Assembly: GCA_022701965.1 (NCBI GenBank) | Contig: JAKONL010000376.1 | Span: forward strand, 1-7,688 | DNA: 7,688 bases | DNA from: Burkholderiaceae bacterium | GTDB taxonomy: Bacteria; Pseudomonadota; Gammaproteobacteria; Burkholderiales; Burkholderiaceae | Reading direction: 5' to 3' | Shown: positions 6,214-7,688 of the stretch, piece after piece | Position numbering within the stretch: position 1 is the first letter of the stretch | Layout of the letters: every line of letters starts with the position of its first letter | Notes under the pieces: model-generated | The model's input: only the letters and a program-made list of their open reading frames with translations | Told to the model about the DNA's origin: nothing | Database searches by the model: none | Program-made: the position numbers and the translations under genes

Positions 6214-6252
6214 GTGGCAGTTTGCTCGCGAAAAGAAAGAGGCCAGAAAGCG

Positions 6253-6285
6253 AAAAAGCCGCCTGATCGCCAGGGCGGCTTTATT
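6253..6285 (-). terminator. Intrinsic terminator of bcp, upstream of phoH
   Basis: AAAGCCGCC (6255-6263) and GGCGGCTTT (6274-6282) form a perfect 9-bp stem with a 10-nt loop. On the minus strand the stem is followed by a run of five Ts (plus-strand As 6253-6257). It lies 67 bp beyond the bcp stop codon and only 39 bp before the phoH ATG. Confidence 0.88.
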
Positions 6286-6322
6286 CGATGGATGCGGTCT
6301 TGGAGCTCAACGGCATGCATTC

Positions 6323-6328
6323 ATTATG
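6323..6328 (-). promoter_or_regulatory. Possible -10 element for phoH (CATAAT on the minus strand)
   Basis: In the 138-bp gap between phoH and bcp, the minus strand reads CATAAT (5 of 6 to TATAAT) within a short AT-rich island (about 6305-6335). No convincing -35 lies at 16-18 bp. If used, the transcript would have to read through the bcp terminator hairpin to reach phoH. A weak call. Confidence 0.25.
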
Positions 6329-6351
6329 CACACCGGGACCGACGCAAACGC

Positions 6352-6828
6352 TCAGGCGGGCTTCTTCAGCGCCTTCACGGCCTTGAGGACGTCGTCCACA
6401 TGACCCGGCACCTTGAGGCCGCGCCATTCGGCCTTCAGGATGCCGTCGGCGCCGACCAGGAAGGTGCTGCGCTCGATGCCCTTGACCTTCTTGCCGTACA
6501 TGATCTTGTTCTTGACCACACCGAACATGTGGCACATCTTTTCTTCGGTGTCGGCGATCAGCTCGAACGGCAGCTCGAGCTTCGCCTTGAACTCGTCGTG
6601 CGACTTCATGTTGTCGCGGGAAACGCCGAACACCGTGGCGCCGGCTTTGACGAAATCCTTGTAGCGATCGCGGAACTGCATCGCTTCGGTGGTGCAGCCG
6701 GGCGTATTGTCCTTGGGGTAGAAATACATCACGAGCACGTGACCGAGATGCGAGGTGTTCGAGACCTTGAGGCCGCCGGTGGCGTTAGACTCGAATTCGG
6801 GGATAGGTTTGTTGACAACGATCGCCAT
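6352..6828 (-). CDS. bcp: Thioredoxin-dependent peroxiredoxin, Bcp/PrxQ family
   Basis: A 158-residue cytoplasmic peroxidase that reduces hydrogen peroxide and organic peroxides. The active-site stretch FYPKDNTPGCTTEAMQFRD holds the peroxidatic Cys at residue 45. The resolving Cys that PrxQ enzymes such as E. coli Bcp carry five residues later is Met50 here. The only other Cys is C99 (EEKMCHMFGV). The protein is therefore either a one-Cys Bcp, a type known from betaproteobacteria, or it uses a distant Cys. The remainder (VFGVSRDNMKSHDEF, then YGKKVKGIERSTFLVGADG) is typical. The start is the ATG at 6828, because MAIVVNKPIPEFE is the usual N-terminus; GGAG lies 12 bases upstream. An in-frame ATG at 6930 would add 34 unrelated residues. 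It lies downstream of and in the same direction as the Mth938 gene, 139 bp away, and ends in its own terminator. Confidence 0.95.
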   Translation of the reverse strand: MAIVVNKPIPEFESNATGGLKVSNTSHLGHVLVMYFYPKDNTPGCTTEAMQFRDRYKDFVKAGATVFGVSRDNMKSHDEFKAKLELPFELIADTEEKMCHMFGVVKNKIMYGKKVKGIERSTFLVGADGILKAEWRGLKVPGHVDDVLKAVKALKKPA

Positions 6829-6850
6829 GAAACTTGTTTTCTCCGTTGAG

Positions 6851-6889
6851 TTCCATCGTCGATCGAGGCCGGCAGCCTGAACGATGGAA
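6851..6889 (-). promoter_or_regulatory. Inverted repeat in the bcp upstream region
   Basis: TTCCATCGT (6851-6859) and ACGATGGAA (6881-6889) are perfect 9-bp arms 21 bp apart. An inner pair, AGGC (6866-6869) with GCCT (6875-6878), allows a nested stem. The near edge lies 22 bp before the bcp ATG and 6 bp from the GGAG ribosome-binding site. It may be an mRNA hairpin affecting translation or a dyad operator. No transcription start is evident to tell these apart. Confidence 0.45.
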
Positions 6890-6967
6890 GATTGGTCGTT
6901 GCTGATTGCGGGCGCATCGCCGGATCGCAACCTGCGATTTTAACTTGAAATAGCTACTTCTCGCTAT

Positions 6968-7342
6968 TCAGGCCGACTCGATCAGCAGGGCCACGAGGAC
7001 ATGCCGCCCCTCGCTGGCGAGGATGTTGTAGGTCCGACAGGCGGCCGCGGTATCCATGGTCTCGACGCCCGTGCGCTGTGCCATCAACTGCTTCAGCCAA
7101 GACGGATGCGGGAAGCGGATGCGGCTCCCACTTCCGAAGATCACCAGTTCCGCGCCCTTGTCGGCCAGTTGGGAGAACTGCGTTTCGCCGAGATCGTCGA
7201 AGTGCGCGCAATCCCAGTCGAAGCGCTCGCCGTGCGAGCCGATCACCACGCTGCGTTCCACGCGTTCGTTGTTGATCGCCACCCATCCGGGGCCGTGCGC
7301 GGTGAGGGTCTGGACGTCGGATTTGTCGGGCTGGAGCTTCAT
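6968..7342 (-). CDS. Mth938-like domain protein (NDUFAF3/DUF498 family)
   Basis: A 124-residue single-domain protein recognised as the Mth938-like family (COG3737), to which the mitochondrial complex I assembly factor NDUFAF3 also belongs. The bacterial function is not established. Supporting stretches are RSVVIGSHGERFDWD (about 30-44), the glycine-rich ELVIFGSGSRIRFPHPSW (about 65-82) and GVETMDTAAACRTYNILASEGRHVLVALLI (about 91-120), where MDTxAACRTYN is the strongest family mark. No signal peptide or membrane span is visible. The ATG at 7342 has AGGG seven bases upstream. On the minus strand a perfect TATAAT lies 26 bp before it. It is divergent from alaA and followed by bcp in the same direction, so it might be cotranscribed with bcp across the 139-bp gap, although I cannot show this. 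Confidence 0.9.
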   Translation of the reverse strand: MKLQPDKSDVQTLTAHGPGWVAINNERVERSVVIGSHGERFDWDCAHFDDLGETQFSQLADKGAELVIFGSGSRIRFPHPSWLKQLMAQRTGVETMDTAAACRTYNILASEGRHVLVALLIESA

Positions 7343-7368
7343 CGGGGGACCCTGGGAACTGTGGTCAA

Positions 7369-7374
7369 ATTATA
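7369..7374 (-). promoter_or_regulatory. Perfect -10 box (TATAAT) for the Mth938-domain gene
   Basis: The plus strand reads ATTATA, which is TATAAT on the minus strand, 26 bp before the ATG at 7342. No recognisable -35 lies 16-18 bp further upstream. The site sits in the 67-bp gap shared with the divergent alaA gene, so the two promoters must nearly overlap. Confidence 0.5.
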
Positions 7375-7409
7375 GGTTTTCCCCTGCGTAGGCGCCCCCG
7401 GGAGGGACT

Positions 7410-7688
7410 TTGAAGCTGCTCAAGAAATCGGCCAAGCTGGCCAACGTGCTCTACGACATCCGCGGCCCGATCATGGATGCCGCCAGGCAGATGGAGGACG
7501 AGGGCCAGAAGATCATCAAGCTCAACATCGGCAACCTGGCGGTGTTCGGCTTCGATGCGCCGGAGGAGGTCCAGCAGGACATGATCCGCAACCTGCCGGC
7601 GTCGGCGGGCTACTCCGACAGCAAGGGCATCTTCGCGGCGCGCAAGGCCGTGATGCACGAGACGCAGAAGCAGGGCATCGCCGGCGTG
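7410..7688 (+). CDS. alaA: Alanine/pyruvate aminotransferase AlaA, N-terminal part (3' end outside window)
   Basis: The first 93 residues of a PLP-dependent class I aminotransferase of the AlaA (YfbQ) type, which makes alanine from pyruvate and glutamate in the cytoplasm. The opening KSAKLANVLYDIRGPIMDAA, then IIKLNIGNLAVFGFDAPEEV and NLPASAGYSDSKGIFAARKAVMHE, closely follow this family. The catalytic lysine lies beyond the window. The start is the TTG at 7410: GGGAGG at 7400-7405 is a strong Shine-Dalgarno sequence four bases upstream. The next possible starts (such as the GTG within ANVLYD) would remove the conserved N-terminus, and no ATG occurs before the conserved GPIM. It is divergent from the Mth938-domain gene. 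In relatives alaA usually precedes threonine pathway genes, which would lie outside the window. Confidence 0.93.
   Translation, partial: MKLLKKSAKLANVLYDIRGPIMDAARQMEDEGQKIIKLNIGNLAVFGFDAPEEVQQDMIRNLPASAGYSDSKGIFAARKAVMHETQKQGIAGV

Noticed and set aside
4405..6849. An 814-codon open frame on the plus strand opposite phoH and bcp
   Set aside because: It runs antisense to two genes with clear family motifs. Its translation is His/Arg/Leu-rich with no recognisable domain, as expected from high-GC codon bias.
6829..6930. A bcp start at the ATG at 6930
   Set aside because: It would add 34 residues unlike any Bcp N-terminus and translate the inverted repeat. MAIVVNKPIPEFE is the normal start.
1..7688. 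A new defence, mobile or biosynthetic system
   Set aside because: All genes but one belong to known core families in expected arrangements. No direct-repeat borders, integrase, transposase, toxin-antitoxin pair or composition break was seen.

Overview
The window is a stretch of ordinary chromosomal core genome from a high-GC betaproteobacterium. Protein wording (DnaB, PriB, PIN-PhoH, Bcp) and gene order point to Burkholderiales, most likely Comamonadaceae (Variovorax, Acidovorax or relatives). That placement is from recognition, not from a search. I see no mobile element, CRISPR array, tRNA or rRNA, and no candidate for a new multi-gene system. The points of interest are mostly regulatory and sit between the genes.

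Layout, left to right. The 3' end of ppsA (PEP synthase, +) enters the window and is followed by an uncharacterised 149-aa gene (+). A strong-looking extended -10 promoter, whose -35 lies inside the end of that gene, then drives the classic rpsF-priB-rpsR-rplI operon (+). This encodes three ribosomal proteins (S6, S18, L9) with the primosomal protein PriB between them. The operon ends in two consecutive hairpins, the second a textbook C(UUCG)G terminator. Next comes dnaB (+), the replicative helicase. Its upstream region carries a perfect DnaA box. dnaB converges on a minus-strand PIN-PhoH ATPase gene, with an apparently bidirectional terminator between them.

The minus strand then carries, in order of transcription, an Mth938-domain gene, bcp (a PrxQ-type peroxiredoxin lacking the usual resolving cysteine) and the phoH gene. 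A terminator separates bcp from phoH. Divergent from the Mth938 gene, alaA (an alanine/pyruvate aminotransferase starting with TTG) runs off the right edge on the plus strand.

Functionally the window combines central carbon metabolism (ppsA, alaA), translation (rpsF, rpsR, rplI), replication and restart (priB, dnaB), RNA metabolism (phoH) and peroxide defence (bcp). PriB and DnaB act in the same replication-restart pathway and lie about 1 kb apart. No stretch of 300 bases lacks a gene; the longest gap is 176 bp, between rplI and dnaB.
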